A stretch of DNA of 64,000 nucleotides from Candidatus Competibacteraceae bacterium. GTDB taxonomy: Bacteria > Bacteroidota > Bacteroidia > CAIKAF01. The notes under the pieces were generated by a model. That model was not told the DNA's origin, did not search any database, and was given only the letters and a program-made list of their open reading frames with translations. Below, one piece after another: positions 35,214 to 43,893 of the stretch (positions are counted from its first letter, which is position 1; the number at the start of each line of letters is the position of its first letter). The position numbers and the translations under genes were made by a program. Location: NCBI GenBank assembly GCA_014879445.1, contig JACSSC010000020.1, forward strand, positions 48,655-112,654, given 5' to 3'.

Positions 35214-35552
35214 ATGAAACAAGCCCTGAAAATAGGATGGAAATTTGCCGAATTATGGATTTGGATTTTAGCAATTCTCTATTTAGGATTTATCAACCCA
35301 TCTCATGAGCATATGAACTTTTGTATCTATCATTGGACAGGTTTAACTTTCTGTCCGGGTTGTGGTATTGGCAGCAGCATTTCGTGGTTACTTCATATCA
35401 ATATTAAAGAATCTTTTTCAGCACACCCGCTCGGCATACCGGCCTTCATGATTCTGACTTATCGCATTTCACAACTTAGCTTACAATTCATAAAACAACT
35501 TAAAAATCAAAACTATGGATCAGAACATGCTCATGTCACTACCCGGTCTTGA
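35214..35552 (+). CDS. DUF2752-domain small membrane protein
   Basis: A 112-residue membrane protein carrying the DUF2752 hallmark FCPGCGIGSSISWLLH, preceded by a helix (LWIWILAILYLGFINP) and followed by the HPLGIPAFMILTYRI helix. The CPGCG pair could bind metal or form a disulfide but this is untested. It overlaps the TM2 gene by 38 nt in a different frame; DUF2752 and TM2 genes recur as neighbours in Bacteroidota. Function unknown. Confidence 0.85.
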   Translation: MKQALKIGWKFAELWIWILAILYLGFINPSHEHMNFCIYHWTGLTFCPGCGIGSSISWLLHINIKESFSAHPLGIPAFMILTYRISQLSLQFIKQLKNQNYGSEHAHVTTRS

Positions 35553-35871
35553 AGCCGATGAACTGGCTTTTATCAAAAATGCCACAGCCAACCTCACCGA
35601 AAAACAAGCTGAAAACTTTTTAGCGCTTTACAGAGGAAAACGTAAGGAAACACAAATGACTCTTATTCTTACATTGGTAGGTTTCTTTGGCGTTCACGGT
35701 ATCCAACGTTTCGTTCTTGGACAAATCGGAATGGGTATTCTGTATTTTCTAACATTCGGACTTTGCTGTATCGGTACGATTGTTGACTTGGTGAATCACA
35801 AAAAAATGACACTCGAATACAACCAAAAGCAAATTTCCGAATGTGTGATTATGGCTAAAGCCATGTCTTAA
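35515..35871 (+). CDS. TM2-domain protein
   Basis: A 118-residue protein with an N-terminal soluble helix (ELAFIKNATANLTEKQAENFLALY) and a TM2 domain made of two helices joined by the conserved turn: LILTLVGFFGVHGIQRFVLGQ and GILYFLTFGLCCIGTIVDLV. The 38-nt overlap with the upstream DUF2752 gene implies coupled translation. TM2 proteins have no defined bacterial function. Confidence 0.88.
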   Translation: MDQNMLMSLPGLEADELAFIKNATANLTEKQAENFLALYRGKRKETQMTLILTLVGFFGVHGIQRFVLGQIGMGILYFLTFGLCCIGTIVDLVNHKKMTLEYNQKQISECVIMAKAMS

Positions 35872-36135
35872 AACAAAAGGACTTTACATTTCATGTGATT
35901 TGATTAGTTATGATTGCTTTGTCGGCATTATAATCAATTACTTCATGTGGTTCTTTAATTTTTTCTTGCCTTTTCGCTATGGGTTGGATAGATCCATACC
36001 TAATGAACAGAGGTACAATATAAAAAACTGCTTAGAGAATGGTATCACTTATCCCTGCTTGACGAAGAGAAAGATTAATTATTTAATTAAATGTAGGATA
36101 TCATTAAGGGTTGCATCTAAAAGAATTGAAATAAG

Positions 36136-36900
36136 CTAAGATACAACCGTCAGTCCTATATTAATTGGGGTTACGTTATTGAATTCATCAATAGCTGTAA
36201 TGCGTAAAATATAATTTCCAACAGGCAATGTAGCACCTAAATAATATTTCACATCAATAGTTACAAGTGAAGATTGAGTGCTGTTAAAAAGTTGAATAGG
36301 TGTTAACCCATCAAACTGAGGTACGAGCCATATTACCAGACGATGCATGCCTCCAACATTGAGATCGGAAAGTGTTTCATTGATAGTGCCTACAATGCGC
36401 AAAGTATCTCCTAATGTCCAATTAGACCCTTCCATTGGCGAGGATAAGGTTAATTGAGGCGGAACTGTATCCAGAGAGTTCATAACAGTTAAAACAAGTG
36501 TATCTCGCCCTTCATTAAACTGATTATTAAGAGCAGAAACAATCAGGTGATATTTGCCTGGGGTAAAATTTAAAGGCAAAGGAATGTTGGCTGAGATATG
36601 AGATTGATTATAATTCGTACCGGAAACAAACAAAAAAGAATGATTGCCAAACAATACAACACCACTTGATGCGCTATCCAATGGTTCACATGGCGCTGAA
36701 AGTTTCAGCTCCACTTTATACTGGTCAATCAATCCATCATTGGTCAATGAAGCAGATACATTAATCTGGCTACCTACCCAAAAGCGGGCATCGGGCAGTG
36801 GTGAACTGATATCTACATCGGGTTTAATGCCAGAACCACTATCACAAGAAGTAAAAAATGAGAAAAATAAAATGCAAATCGAGAAAAAGGTATGCTTCAT
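36136..36900 (-). CDS. Lipoprotein with tandem Ig-like (DUF4625-type) domains
   Basis: A 254-residue lipoprotein: signal peptide and lipobox FFTSC with Cys near residue 19. Two beta-sandwich-like repeats follow, each opening with a phrase such as ISSPLPDARFWVGSQINVSA or LSSPMEGSNWTLGDTLRIVG, the pattern I associate with DUF4625 and related Bacteroidota surface domains. Asp after +1 in the mature N-terminus (CDSGSG) is compatible with retention or export signals that vary by species. Single gene facing the TM2 gene across 264 bp in which I see no gene or clear terminator. Confidence 0.72.
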   Translation of the reverse strand: MKHTFFSICILFFSFFTSCDSGSGIKPDVDISSPLPDARFWVGSQINVSASLTNDGLIDQYKVELKLSAPCEPLDSASSGVVLFGNHSFLFVSGTNYNQSHISANIPLPLNFTPGKYHLIVSALNNQFNEGRDTLVLTVMNSLDTVPPQLTLSSPMEGSNWTLGDTLRIVGTINETLSDLNVGGMHRLVIWLVPQFDGLTPIQLFNSTQSSLVTIDVKYYLGATLPVGNYILRITAIDEFNNVTPINIGLTVVS

Positions 36901-37039
36901 AAACCAATTTTAAAACACTAAGATAAGAAAACCAAACTAATAAACAAGTAAATTATTTGTTGATTCAATAACTTCGCATAAGCGATGAGCATATAAACAG
37001 AATATTTGGCTGTTTCATGCAATAACCCACCTGATAAAT

Positions 37040-37070
37040 TTGGTAATTCCTTTCTATAAAACTATTTTCG
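37040..37070 (+). promoter_or_regulatory. Promoter of the acyl-CoA dehydrogenase gene (TTG-20-TATTTTCG)
   Basis: TTG at 37040 and TATTTTCG at 37063 are 20 nt apart. The -7 element departs from TAnnTTTG at one base (TTCG), the same variant seen before ndk and atpD. Leader about 20 nt. Confidence 0.5.
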
Positions 37071-37096
37071 TGCCATTATAACATAAGTATTGTATT

Positions 37097-38236
37097 ATGA
37101 ACTTTACGCCTACAGAAAGCCAGCAAATGATTGCGCAGATGGTTCGCGATTTCGCCGAAAAAGAAATACGCCCTCATGTAATGCATTGGGATGAAAATGA
37201 AATTTTCCCCGTTGATGTGATGAAAAAAATGGGGGAGTTGGGATTGCTTGGTATTTTTGTGCCTCAACAATATGGTGGCAGTGGATTAAGTTATTTTGAA
37301 TACATGACGGCATTGGTTGAATTGGGCAAAGTTTGTGGGGGGATGGCATTGTCAGTAGCTGCACATAACTCATTATGCACAGGACATATATATTACCATG
37401 CCAATGAAGAACAAAAACAGAAATACCTTCCCAAGTTGGCTACTGGCGAATGGATTGGTGCCTGGGGACTCACAGAAGCTAATACTGGGTCAGATGCCAT
37501 GCGTATGAAATGTGTAGCAAAGAAAGATGGTAATGAATGGGTAATAAACGGAACAAAAAATTGGATAACACACGGTCTTTCTGGTGATGTCGCCGTTGTA
37601 TTGGTTCGAACAGGAGATTTACTTGATTCAAACGGAATTTCTGCTTTTATTGTTGAGAAAGGCACGCCCGGATTTTCTGCTGTAAAAATAAAACAAAAAT
37701 TGGGTGTACGGGCCAGCGAAACGGCCGAGTTAATTTTTGATAATGTTAGAATCCCTGAATCGAATGTGATTGGAGAAGTTGGACAGGGTTTCAAGCAAGC
37801 AATGAAAGTTTTAGATGGTGGTCGAATTTCGATTGCTTCAGTATCTCTCGGCATTGCCAAGGGCGCTTATGAAGCTGCTGTAAAATATGCCAAAGAACGC
37901 GAACAATTTGGGCAACCCATCGCCAATTTTCAGGCCATCGGATTCAAATTGGCCGATATGGCTACTGAAATCGAAGCGGCTGAATTACTAACACTCAAAG
38001 CTGCCGACCTAAAAAATCGTGGCGAAAAAGTAACCAAAGCCGGTGCATTTGCTAAATATTATGCCTCTGAAGTTTCGGTTAAATGTGGCAACGAAGCTGT
38101 GCAAATAATGGGCGGATATGGCTTCACTAAAGAGTTTCCTGCTGAAAAATTTCTTCGCGATTCCAAATTAATGACCATCGGTGAGGGAACTTCTGAAATA
38201 CAGAAACTCGTTATTGCCAGAAATTTGCTCTCATAA
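37097..38236 (+). CDS. Acyl-CoA dehydrogenase
   Basis: FAD-dependent enzyme that introduces the alpha,beta double bond in fatty acyl-CoA or branched-chain acyl-CoA breakdown. The 379 residues show the family signatures GAWGLTEANTGSDAMRM and QIMGGYGFTKEFPAEKFLRD, and the catalytic Glu lies in TIGEGTSEIQKLVIA as in short-chain (butyryl-type) enzymes rather than isovaleryl-type. Length is typical. It is a single-gene unit with its own promoter, convergent with the O-methyltransferase gene. Chain-length specificity cannot be decided from sequence alone. Confidence 0.95.
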   Translation: MNFTPTESQQMIAQMVRDFAEKEIRPHVMHWDENEIFPVDVMKKMGELGLLGIFVPQQYGGSGLSYFEYMTALVELGKVCGGMALSVAAHNSLCTGHIYYHANEEQKQKYLPKLATGEWIGAWGLTEANTGSDAMRMKCVAKKDGNEWVINGTKNWITHGLSGDVAVVLVRTGDLLDSNGISAFIVEKGTPGFSAVKIKQKLGVRASETAELIFDNVRIPESNVIGEVGQGFKQAMKVLDGGRISIASVSLGIAKGAYEAAVKYAKEREQFGQPIANFQAIGFKLADMATEIEAAELLTLKAADLKNRGEKVTKAGAFAKYYASEVSVKCGNEAVQIMGGYGFTKEFPAEKFLRDSKLMTIGEGTSEIQKLVIARNLLS

Positions 38237-38246
38237 TTTCTTTGTT

Positions 38247-38885
38247 CTATTTTTTCCTTATCAGCATCAATCCATCACGAATGGGAACTAATAAATTATC
38301 CACTCGCTGATCATCTGTTACATGTTGATTAAATGCCCGTATGGCTTTGGTTTCTGAATCCTGACACTTTTCATCCAACACCTTACCGCTCCATAATACA
38401 TTATCTGCAATGATATAACCCCCAGGCCTGACTGACTCAAAAACCATTTGGTAATAATGCAGATAATTTTCTTTATCGGCATCAATAAATACCAAATCCC
38501 AACATTCATAAAGTGTTGGAATAAAATCCAAGGCATTGGCAATATGGTAGATGATTTGTCCATCCATACCCGCAGATGCAATGGTTTTTCGAATCATCGC
38601 TTCTAATTCGTCATTCACATCAATGGTATGCAACAAACCATCCGGCTGCAAACCTTTTGCTAAACATATAGCCGAATAACCCGTAAATGTGCCTATTTCT
38701 AAAATGCGTTTAGGCGAAATCATACGACTCATCATTTCTAAAAAACTCCCTTGCAAATGCCCACTCAACATGCGTGCATAAAGCATTCGAGCATGTGTTT
38801 CTCGATTGAGATTCTGCAAAACAGCATCTTCGGGTGAGCTGTGTTGCAATGCATAATTTTCAATATCGGTCGAAATAAATTCCAT
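38247..38885 (-). CDS. Class I SAM O-methyltransferase (caffeoyl-CoA/catechol type)
   Basis: A roughly 212-residue O-methyltransferase. Motif I is ILEIGTFTGYSAICLAKGL, followed by TIDVNDELE and the metal-binding region DLVFIDADKENYLHYY and GGYIIADNVLWSG, the layout of Methyltransf_3 enzymes that need a divalent metal. The ORF-track start at 38906 lies inside the upstream peptidase gene; ATG 38885 (MEFISTDIENYAL), 4 nt after that gene's stop, is the more likely start. Small-molecule substrate unknown. It is cotranscribed with the M16 peptidase gene. Confidence 0.88.
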   Translation of the reverse strand: MEFISTDIENYALQHSSPEDAVLQNLNRETHARMLYARMLSGHLQGSFLEMMSRMISPKRILEIGTFTGYSAICLAKGLQPDGLLHTIDVNDELEAMIRKTIASAGMDGQIIYHIANALDFIPTLYECWDLVFIDADKENYLHYYQMVFESVRPGGYIIADNVLWSGKVLDEKCQDSETKAIRAFNQHVTDDQRVDNLLVPIRDGLMLIRKK

Positions 38886-38889
38886 ATCA

Positions 38890-40119
38890 TTATGGTTTAG
38901 AAACATACATTAATTCACTGCATTGCAACTCATCAAAAACCTGATTGGCGACATGCATCAGATCTGAAGAAGTAATCTTCTCTACTTTTTTCAATGTTTG
39001 CTGCATGGACTCAAATTGTCGGAACAACAAAAAACTTCTACTTGCTACATGCAACAAGTGTGAAGGCGATTCTGATGCTAAAGCCAATTGACCTTTGACT
39101 TGTTTTTTGAGCTTATCCAACTGTATCACACCTAGCCCCTCACAACAAAGCTTATTCAACTCTTTACGAATTAACTGCCTGGTACGATCAAAATTTCGAT
39201 AATCAGATGCATAATACACCCACCACAATCCGGTATCATCAAATGGTGTATAATTAGATTCTAAAAAGTAAGTTAATCCGAATTTTTCTCGAATGTTGAG
39301 ATTCAATCTTGAATTAAGAGAAGGACCGCCCAGTAAATGATTCAACATATAAAAAGCTAAACGATACTTACTCTTAACCGGATAAGCTATATTGCCCATC
39401 ATGCCATGGCAAGTATGATTATCTTTTTCGTGAATCAAAGTTTTGGGCTTATATCCTGAAAACTTTTTCCGAACAAAACTTCGAGACGAGGAAGGCACTC
39501 TTTCAAAATAATGACAAGCTTCTTGAATAACCTCCTGAAAGGTGTGTTGCCCGATATAACATAACACCATTTGATCGGTTGTATAAGTCCGCTTATGAAA
39601 ATCATGCAAGGAATGGGATGTAAAAGATGAAACTGATGACGGTGTGCCGAGTATGTTCTCTGCCAATGAATGATTACGAAAAACTAATTGATCAAAATCA
39701 TCGCTTATTTCCTCTGAAGGATCATCACGATATGCATTGATTTCGTCAATGACTACCGCTTTTTCTTTCTCTAACTCCCTTTGAGGAAATGTAGAATGAA
39801 AAGTAATATCAGCCAAAAGTTCAAAGGCGCGACTTGTGTATTCTTTCAGAAATGCAGCATACAAAAAAGTATTCTCTTTGGTTGTAAATGCATTAAGTTC
39901 TCCACCTACATCATCTATGCGTGTTAGTATATGATAGGGTTTCCGTTTTAAAGTGCCTTTAAAAAGCATATGTTCCATCATGTGGGCAATGCCGATTTCG
40001 TGGGGCTTTTCATCACGTGATCCGGTATTAATTAGCAATCCTGTATAAGAAACAGGCGATGCCGAAGGCAAATAAATCAGCCCAATCCCATTTGAAAGTA
40101 TAGTAGTACTTGCCTCCAA
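38890..40119 (-). CDS. M16-family zinc peptidase (pitrilysin-like)
   Basis: A 409-residue processing-type metallopeptidase. The inverted zinc motif HMMEH is at residues 46-50 (HMMEHMLFKGT), with the third ligand in the EKAVVIDEINAYRDDP block about 75 residues later. A second, inactive M16 domain follows (LGGPSLNSRLNLNIREKFGLTY). No signal peptide is seen. The only start codon in frame before the conserved N-terminus is TTG at 40119; upstream the same frame runs back to the neighbouring gene's stop with no ATG. Such single-chain 410-420-residue M16 enzymes act on small proteins and peptides in the cytoplasm. Confidence 0.93.
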   Translation of the reverse strand: MEASTTILSNGIGLIYLPSASPVSYTGLLINTGSRDEKPHEIGIAHMMEHMLFKGTLKRKPYHILTRIDDVGGELNAFTTKENTFLYAAFLKEYTSRAFELLADITFHSTFPQRELEKEKAVVIDEINAYRDDPSEEISDDFDQLVFRNHSLAENILGTPSSVSSFTSHSLHDFHKRTYTTDQMVLCYIGQHTFQEVIQEACHYFERVPSSSRSFVRKKFSGYKPKTLIHEKDNHTCHGMMGNIAYPVKSKYRLAFYMLNHLLGGPSLNSRLNLNIREKFGLTYFLESNYTPFDDTGLWWVYYASDYRNFDRTRQLIRKELNKLCCEGLGVIQLDKLKKQVKGQLALASESPSHLLHVASRSFLLFRQFESMQQTLKKVEKITSSDLMHVANQVFDELQCSELMYVSKP

Positions 40120-40179
40120 TATTTTGAGTTTAGAGGTAAAAATAGATGAAAAATTGACAGAAGTGTTTGAGCATATAAT

Positions 40180-41046
40180 TCAATAAATATCTATCAATTC
40201 AACAATATAAACCATGTGAGTATAAGGCAAAATCAAAGGAGGCATTCCATCCTTTCCATACGCTAAATAATACGGAACGATAATCCGTGCTTTACCCCCT
40301 TTTTTCATTCTTGAAATTCCCTCATTCATACCTTGCGGAACTGCTTCAGACCCCAATTCAAAAACGTATGGTTCAACACCAGGATAACTATTGGTTATTT
40401 CATTTCCTGTAATCGTCATTCCCATAAAATGAATAGCCACACGACTACCATATAATGGAAATTTGCCAGAACCTTCGTGTTCGTGTTGCATATAAATTCC
40501 TGACCCAACCGGCTCCTCGCTAATCCCATTCAATCGCAAATATTCATAAAACTGCTTGTAGGCATATGCTCTGTCGTGGTTATCTTTCTCATCTATCCAA
40601 ATGCGTGTCTGATCTTCGTTCATCAGATTATCAATGCGGATATGTACATTAACGAATGAGAGTGAGTCAACATTATCGGGTAACGGCTGACTGAATGCAG
40701 GCAGTTGAAAAAAAGTAGATGCCTTGATGCGAATAATCGCACTATCGCCTGATGATAGCATAAATAGTGCTTTCATAAAACCGCTGCTGTCGTTTTGCTC
40801 ACGTAATGGTACTTGCAAATAAAACCCATCGCGAAAAAATGGATTATCAATTAATGAGTCATGTTGATTTAACACCTGTGCATAACCCAGCATAAAATAG
40901 CCCTCACCGGCTTTGATTCCTGTATCAATGTTCTGAATATATTTTAAATAAGTATCAGAAGTAACAGGTGTAAATCCTTTCATGGAATTTGAATCACATG
41001 AAGCCAATACAGAGAGTAACAAGGTAAATTGTAAGAAACGAATCAT
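40180..41046 (-). CDS. FKBP-type peptidyl-prolyl isomerase lipoprotein, two FKBP-like domains
   Basis: A 288-residue lipoprotein (LLSVLASCDS lipobox, Cys near 17). The C-terminal half is an FKBP domain (SRVAIHFMGMTITGNEI, VPQGMNEGISRMKKGGKARIIVP, LAYGKDG). The N-terminal half follows the same order of blocks (GYFMLGYAQVLNQHDSLID, FMKALFMLSSGDSAIIRI) and is probably a degenerate FKBP-like domain without the catalytic aromatic set. It should assist folding in the periplasm. It overlaps the next FKBP gene by 4 bp (ATGA), so the pair is expressed together. Confidence 0.88.
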   Translation of the reverse strand: MIRFLQFTLLLSVLASCDSNSMKGFTPVTSDTYLKYIQNIDTGIKAGEGYFMLGYAQVLNQHDSLIDNPFFRDGFYLQVPLREQNDSSGFMKALFMLSSGDSAIIRIKASTFFQLPAFSQPLPDNVDSLSFVNVHIRIDNLMNEDQTRIWIDEKDNHDRAYAYKQFYEYLRLNGISEEPVGSGIYMQHEHEGSGKFPLYGSRVAIHFMGMTITGNEITNSYPGVEPYVFELGSEAVPQGMNEGISRMKKGGKARIIVPYYLAYGKDGMPPLILPYTHMVYIVELIDIY

Positions 41047-41582
41047 CTTTCAACTGATTTAGATATGATTTCCAATAAATGAATATTGTAAACAACAGTA
41101 GCAAAGGATGGAATCTTTTCATTATCTCCGGCCAATCCAAAAGCTCTGTGAGATGGAATGATGATGATTGCTTTATCACCTTCGTGCAAATACTGAATCG
41201 CTTCATGCATACCACTTTCCACATGGTCGTACTCAACAACAAAATGTTCAGGCCCTGATTCTTTAGATGAATAACACACCGAACCATCAAGAAGCTGTAT
41301 TTCAAAATCAATCACAACAATATCACCGGATTCGGGCATTTTATCCTTACCCCGTTCATATATCATGTACTTCACACCCGTACCGGTTTCAATCATGTTC
41401 CAATTACGGCGAGTAACGTATGCATCAATGGCACGTTTTTCGTCTTTACTAATTTTCTGGTTAACTTTGATTAGTGGCTCTTTTGATTTATTCAAATCAA
41501 TAACGACAGGTTGATGATTATCATTTTTGCCTCCACATGAAGCAAGAAAAACAACAAAAATTATAATAAATATGCGCAACAT
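41043..41582 (-). CDS. FKBP-type peptidyl-prolyl isomerase lipoprotein (GldI-like)
   Basis: A 179-residue lipoprotein with lipobox VFLASCGG and one FKBP domain: SGDIVVIDFEIQLLDGSV, SGMHEAIQYLHEGDKAIIIIP and the AFGLAGD loop ending in VVYNIHLLEI. The extension KISKDEKRAIDAYVTRRNW before the FKBP core recalls GldI-like isomerases of gliding Bacteroidota, which support folding of motility or T9SS components; whether this one does is not shown. It lies between nrnA and the double-FKBP gene in one minus-strand operon. Confidence 0.87.
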   Translation of the reverse strand: MLRIFIIIFVVFLASCGGKNDNHQPVVIDLNKSKEPLIKVNQKISKDEKRAIDAYVTRRNWNMIETGTGVKYMIYERGKDKMPESGDIVVIDFEIQLLDGSVCYSSKESGPEHFVVEYDHVESGMHEAIQYLHEGDKAIIIIPSHRAFGLAGDNEKIPSFATVVYNIHLLEIISKSVER

Positions 41583-41584
41583 AA

Positions 41585-42622
41585 TTATAAGGATAAACTA
41601 ATAAGTTGATCTTTATATTGTGGCAACACTTTCAAAAAATATTCAATAGCTTCTTCAATAGTGCCTGCATACTGCCCTCCTGAGGCATTTCGATGACCGC
41701 CTCCATTAAAAAACTTACTTGCAATATCATTGCAGGCAAACGCACCTTTGGATCGAAATGAAATACGGATAGTGTCATCGGGTTTTTGATTAAAGAACAC
41801 ACCAAGCACCACACCCTCAATACTAAGTGTATGATTCACCAAACCTTCAGTGTCACCTCTTCGTGGATTAAAAGGCATCATTTCAGTTTCGGATAGAGAA
41901 AAATATGCAGTGCGATATTCCGGTAAATATCTGAGCTTGTTTTGCAACACAAAACCGGTTAGCTGAATTCGTTGAAAAGAATAACTATCAAAAATTTGGG
42001 TAATAATTTGTTGAACCGGAATATTTGACTGCAAAAGATTGGCAGCAATTTGAAATGTTTGAGGCCGAAGTGAGAATCTAAAACATCCAGTATCGGTAAC
42101 CATTCCTGTATAAATACATGTAGCCCAATCTGTCGTTATTGGAACATCTGTAAAAAAAGAACTTGCAAATATGGCTATCAATTCACTTGTACTACTAGCT
42201 GTTACATCATGATACACGGCTTGAAAAGATGCAAGATCGGGTTCTGGATGGTGATCAAATAATATTCGAGGGGCAGATGATTGACGAACAAACGGCTCCA
42301 ACTTACCACATCTGTTGAGTTGACTAAAATCAGTACAAATGATAAATGAAGCCGAAGAAATGAGCTCCTGAACCCTGCGAGGATCAGAATTATAAATAAT
42401 AACATCTTGGGAACGTGGGAGAAAATGTAAAAAATAAGGCAACTCGTCTTCCACTACAACATGAGCTTTCACGCCATACTTTTCTAAGAGCAACAAAATA
42501 CCCAGTGAAGAACCTATCGCATCTCCGTCGGGGTTTTTGTGTGTAACAATCACAAGATTAGAAGCAGATTTCAATGGTTCTATAAATGGCAAAATCGAAG
42601 CGGTGTTCACAGGAATAATCAT
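41585..42622 (-). CDS. nrnA: DHH/DHHA1 phosphoesterase NrnA-like (oligoribonuclease / pAp phosphatase)
   Basis: A 345-residue DHH-family enzyme that in its best-studied relatives degrades short oligoribonucleotides and dephosphorylates 3'-phosphoadenosine 5'-phosphate. The DHH motifs are present: VTHKNPDGDAIGSSLG (near 26), CTDFSQLNRCG, LFDHHPEPD, and the DHHA1 signature GGGHRNASGGQ at the C-terminus. Length and motif order are typical. It begins the operon that runs on into the two FKBP genes. Confidence 0.92.
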   Translation of the reverse strand: MIIPVNTASILPFIEPLKSASNLVIVTHKNPDGDAIGSSLGILLLLEKYGVKAHVVVEDELPYFLHFLPRSQDVIIYNSDPRRVQELISSASFIICTDFSQLNRCGKLEPFVRQSSAPRILFDHHPEPDLASFQAVYHDVTASSTSELIAIFASSFFTDVPITTDWATCIYTGMVTDTGCFRFSLRPQTFQIAANLLQSNIPVQQIITQIFDSYSFQRIQLTGFVLQNKLRYLPEYRTAYFSLSETEMMPFNPRRGDTEGLVNHTLSIEGVVLGVFFNQKPDDTIRISFRSKGAFACNDIASKFFNGGGHRNASGGQYAGTIEEAIEYFLKVLPQYKDQLISLSL

Positions 42623-42631
42623 TAAATAATA

Positions 42632-42661
42632 TTGAATTTGTGCAGGTATTTATTATTTTCG
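42632..42661 (+). promoter_or_regulatory. Promoter of ndk (TTG-19-TATTTTCG)
   Basis: TTG at 42632 and TATTTTCG at 42654 with a 19-nt spacer, in the short gap between divergent nrnA and ndk. The leader to the ATG at 42709 is about 40 nt and is A-rich just before the start, as is usual for Bacteroidota translation signals lacking Shine-Dalgarno. Confidence 0.55.
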
Positions 42662-42708
42662 CTGCCCAAAAACAAGCTAAAAGTAAATAAAATTAAAACA
42701 AATTAAAA

Positions 42709-43131
42709 ATGAGTGGAAGCCGAACATTTACCATGATTAAACCCGATGCAGTACTGAACGGTCATATGGGCGCTATTATTCAAGATATCACCAATGCCGG
42801 ATTTAAAATTATAGCCATGAAATACACCCGCTTATCAGCAGATCGTGCAGGCGAATTTTATGCTGTTCATAAAGAAAGACCATTTTATGCCGATTTGGTG
42901 TCATATATGTCATCGGGTAATATTGTAGCTGCCGTGTTGGAAAAAGAAAATGCTGTATTAGCATTTCGCGAACTGATTGGAGCAACAGACCCACAAAAAG
43001 CAGCCGAAGGCACTATTCGAAAAAAATATGCGGCATCAATATCTGCTAACGCTATTCACGGGTCAGACAGCGATGAAAATGCCGTAATTGAAGCCGGATT
43101 CTTTTTTTCTCAACTCGAAATGTTTGTCTGA
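42709..43131 (+). CDS. ndk: Nucleoside-diphosphate kinase
   Basis: Ndk balances the nucleoside triphosphate pools by ping-pong phosphate transfer through a His. The 140 residues begin [20 protein letters not shown] and end with the active-site signature [20 protein letters not shown] (phospho-His in NAIHGSD). Full length and intact. The downstream methyltransferase gene starts 2 nt after its stop. Confidence 0.97.
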   Translation: MSGSRTFTMIKPDAVLNGHMGAIIQDITNAGFKIIAMKYTRLSADRAGEFYAVHKERPFYADLVSYMSSGNIVAAVLEKENAVLAFRELIGATDPQKAAEGTIRKKYAASISANAIHGSDSDENAVIEAGFFFSQLEMFV

Positions 43132-43132
43132 G

Positions 43133-43852
43133 ATGCATCACTTTCCGGATCGCCTCAAACCGGAATATAAACAAGTTTTGCTGGATTTTCTTTACGAAAT
43201 GATCAGCAATAACAAACAACAAAAATTTCTTGAAACGGCAGCTAACCGTACAAGAAAAATCACGGTAGTGATTGAAGATTTCTATCAGCCACATAACGCT
43301 AGTGCTTTACTTCGAACTTGTGACTGTTTTGGAATTCAAGACGTTCATATTATTGAGCACAAACATAAGTTTGAAGTAATCCCTGACATTGTCAGGGGCG
43401 CCAGCAAATGGCTTACTGTAAAACGGTATAATAGTGCATATGAAAACCCTACAACTACATGTTTAAACTCATTAAAAGATCTGGGCTATGAAATCATCGG
43501 TACCCAACCTGATGCTATGGATGAAAACTTAGAAGAATTATCGCTTCAACAACCGATTGCTATCATGTTTGGAAGAGAAAAAACAGGATTATCCGATCAG
43601 GCCATTTCTCAGTGCGACCGATTTATGAAAGTACCCATGTATGGATTCACGGAAAGTTTGAATGTATCGGTTTGTGCCGGAATTATTTTGCATCATTTAG
43701 TATGGAAATTAAAATCAATTGACAATCATTGGGCGCTTAGCGAAAATGAAAAATTGGATCTTCTTATCCAGTGGGCTTTTCAAGTTACACGCAATAAAAG
43801 GAATCTAATGAATACATTTATACAAAAATATCCTGCCGCCTCGTTGGCTTGA
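43133..43852 (+). CDS. TrmH-like (SpoU) tRNA/rRNA 2'-O-methyltransferase
   Basis: A SPOUT methyltransferase of about 239 residues. Motif 1 DFYQPHNASALLRTCDCFGI supplies the catalytic Arg region (N..A..RT), motif 2 is IAIMFGREKTGLSDQAI, and motif 3 is PMYGFTESLNVSVCAGIIL. The overall arrangement with a short N-terminal helix and a C-terminal tail resembles TrmH, which methylates G18 of tRNA. I start at 43133 (MHHFPDRL), 2 nt after the ndk stop; the ORF-track start is inside ndk. tRNA versus rRNA target cannot be settled by motif alone. Confidence 0.9.
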   Translation: MHHFPDRLKPEYKQVLLDFLYEMISNNKQQKFLETAANRTRKITVVIEDFYQPHNASALLRTCDCFGIQDVHIIEHKHKFEVIPDIVRGASKWLTVKRYNSAYENPTTTCLNSLKDLGYEIIGTQPDAMDENLEELSLQQPIAIMFGREKTGLSDQAISQCDRFMKVPMYGFTESLNVSVCAGIILHHLVWKLKSIDNHWALSENEKLDLLIQWAFQVTRNKRNLMNTFIQKYPAASLA

Positions 43853-43855
43853 TTT

Positions 43856-43887
43856 TTGTTAATGACAGCCCGTTATTTCTATCTTTG
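43856..43887 (+). promoter_or_regulatory. Promoter of the RND exporter gene (TTG-21-TATCTTTG)
   Basis: TTG at 43856 and TATCTTTG at 43880, 21 nt apart, fit both Bacteroidota promoter elements. The -7 element ends only 6 nt before the ATG at 43894, so the transcript should have essentially no leader. Confidence 0.6.
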
Positions 43888-43893
43888 CAGCGT

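Noticed and set aside
35900-36139. 79-residue plus-strand ORF in the TM2-lipoprotein gap
   Set aside because: Low-complexity aromatic/basic composition, no promoter or coupling, overlaps the end of the convergent lipoprotein gene; reads like chance translation of AT-rich DNA.
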